A DNA stretch of 64,000 nucleotides from an uncultured Granulosicoccaceae bacterium (lineage in GTDB: Bacteria > Pseudomonadota > Gammaproteobacteria > Granulosicoccales > Granulosicoccaceae): positions 1 through 64,000 of the forward strand of contig CALFCF010000016.1 in the NCBI GenBank assembly GCA_937951345.1, given 5' to 3'. A program made the position numbers and the translations under genes. The notes beneath the pieces were generated by a model. It was given only the letters and a program-made list of their open reading frames with translations. It was not told the origin of the DNA and searched no databases. Shown one piece after another: positions 63,692 to 64,000 of the stretch (positions are counted from its first letter, which is position 1; each line of letters starts with the position of its first letter).

Positions 63692-64000
63692 ATGAAAAAG
63701 CACCAAACCCTTACACTAACCGCCGCCTTTGCGGTGATGGCGCAGGGCATCCTGTTCTCAGCGTCCGCTACCGCCGCCGGAACACTGAATGTGTACAACT
63801 GGGGCGAGTACATTGGTGAAGAAACTATCGCCAACTTCGAAAAGGAATACGACATCAAGGTTACTTATGACAACTATGATTCAGTCGAAACAGCCGATGC
63901 AAAATTACTCGCAGGCAGCTCAGGTTATGACGTAGTCTCGCACTCGGGCACTTCAATCGGTCGATTGATCCCCGCAAATATTTTACAACCCATCGACAAG
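63692..64000 (+). CDS. PotF-like polyamine ABC transporter binding protein, cut by window edge
   Basis: 103 residues are seen before the edge. GGAG lies 6 nt before the ATG. The signal peptide ends near SASATAAG. Then come LNVYNWGEYIGEETIANFEK and YDNYDSVETADAKLLAGSSG, followed by YDVVSHSG. This is the N-terminal lobe of PotD/PotF putrescine- and spermidine-binding proteins. With the Rieske oxygenase and the class III aminotransferase it suggests uptake and breakdown of a polyamine-like compound. Permease and ATPase genes should follow beyond the edge. Confidence 0.92.
   Translation, partial: MKKHQTLTLTAAFAVMAQGILFSASATAAGTLNVYNWGEYIGEETIANFEKEYDIKVTYDNYDSVETADAKLLAGSSGYDVVSHSGTSIGRLIPANILQPIDK

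Noticed and set aside
1-64000. tRNA, rRNA, insertion sequence or prophage
   Set aside because: Reading the intergenic regions gave no cloverleaf-like sequence, no transposase or integrase fragments and no long terminal repeats. A covariance-model scan would be the decisive check.

Overview
The window reads as chromosome of a Gram-negative gammaproteobacterium, probably marine and heterotrophic. Evidence is a FimV-type polar/pilus assembly protein, an LpxL-type lipid A acyltransferase, a general porin, several OmpA-type lipoproteins and many transport and catabolic genes. Base composition is near 50% GC. A Granulosicoccus/Chromatiales-like organism would fit, but that is an impression only. 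I found no rRNA, tRNA, phage, insertion sequence or CRISPR array. Most genes are on the minus strand in short operons.

Layout. 1-7.2 kb: a truncated lipoprotein built from calcium-binding DxDxDG repeats, a small basic protein, a molybdenum hydroxylase large subunit, an OmpA-like lipoprotein, a YceI protein and a lone HNH nuclease. 7.4-17 kb: a 1.2-kaa Ig-repeat lipoprotein, a transsulfuration set (MFS transporter, cystathionine beta-synthase, gamma-family PLP enzyme), a DUF3127 protein with an SSB-like acidic tip, and the [2Fe-2S] subunit of a molybdenum hydroxylase. 17-31 kb: sulfotransferase, the malQ/lpxL-like/thpR operon, azlCD, a chorismate-mutase-family protein, a 55-aa DUF2256 zinc-ribbon-like protein at 27231-27398, a frame-split RDD protein, and fimV. 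31-45 kb: DMT exporter, aroD with a vestigial shikimate dehydrogenase tail, an M81/MlrC protein, lipoproteins, a YnjB-type ABC importer operon, a CcdA/thioredoxin pair and an aldehyde dehydrogenase. 45-60 kb: a small acidic exported protein, a DUF1501/DUF1800 pair, two acetyltransferases, two tandem OmpA paralogues, a DUF3179 protein, a porin and a basic His/Tyr/Arg-rich exported protein. 60-64 kb: class III aminotransferase, divergent Rieske oxygenase and a PotF-like polyamine-binding protein cut by the window edge.

The most notable item is at 41602-42000 on the minus strand. A thioredoxin-fold protein is interrupted by one in-frame TGA exactly where the first catalytic cysteine of CxxC should be, giving W-U-P-V-C. 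A perfect 7-bp hairpin follows, with its 5-nt loop starting 26 nt after the TGA and a G in loop position 2, as expected of a bacterial SECIS element. A good ribosome binding site, a twin-arginine signal peptide and a CcdA-type electron-transfer protein just downstream support a functional gene. I read it as an exported selenocysteine thioredoxin reduced through CcdA.

Other points of interest: the split RDD gene, the AroD-AroE' fusion remnant, molybdenum hydroxylase subunits 11 kb apart with no FAD subunit, a triple repeat just before the ABC importer operon, and many perfect or near-perfect 7-16 bp tandem duplications confined to intergenic DNA.
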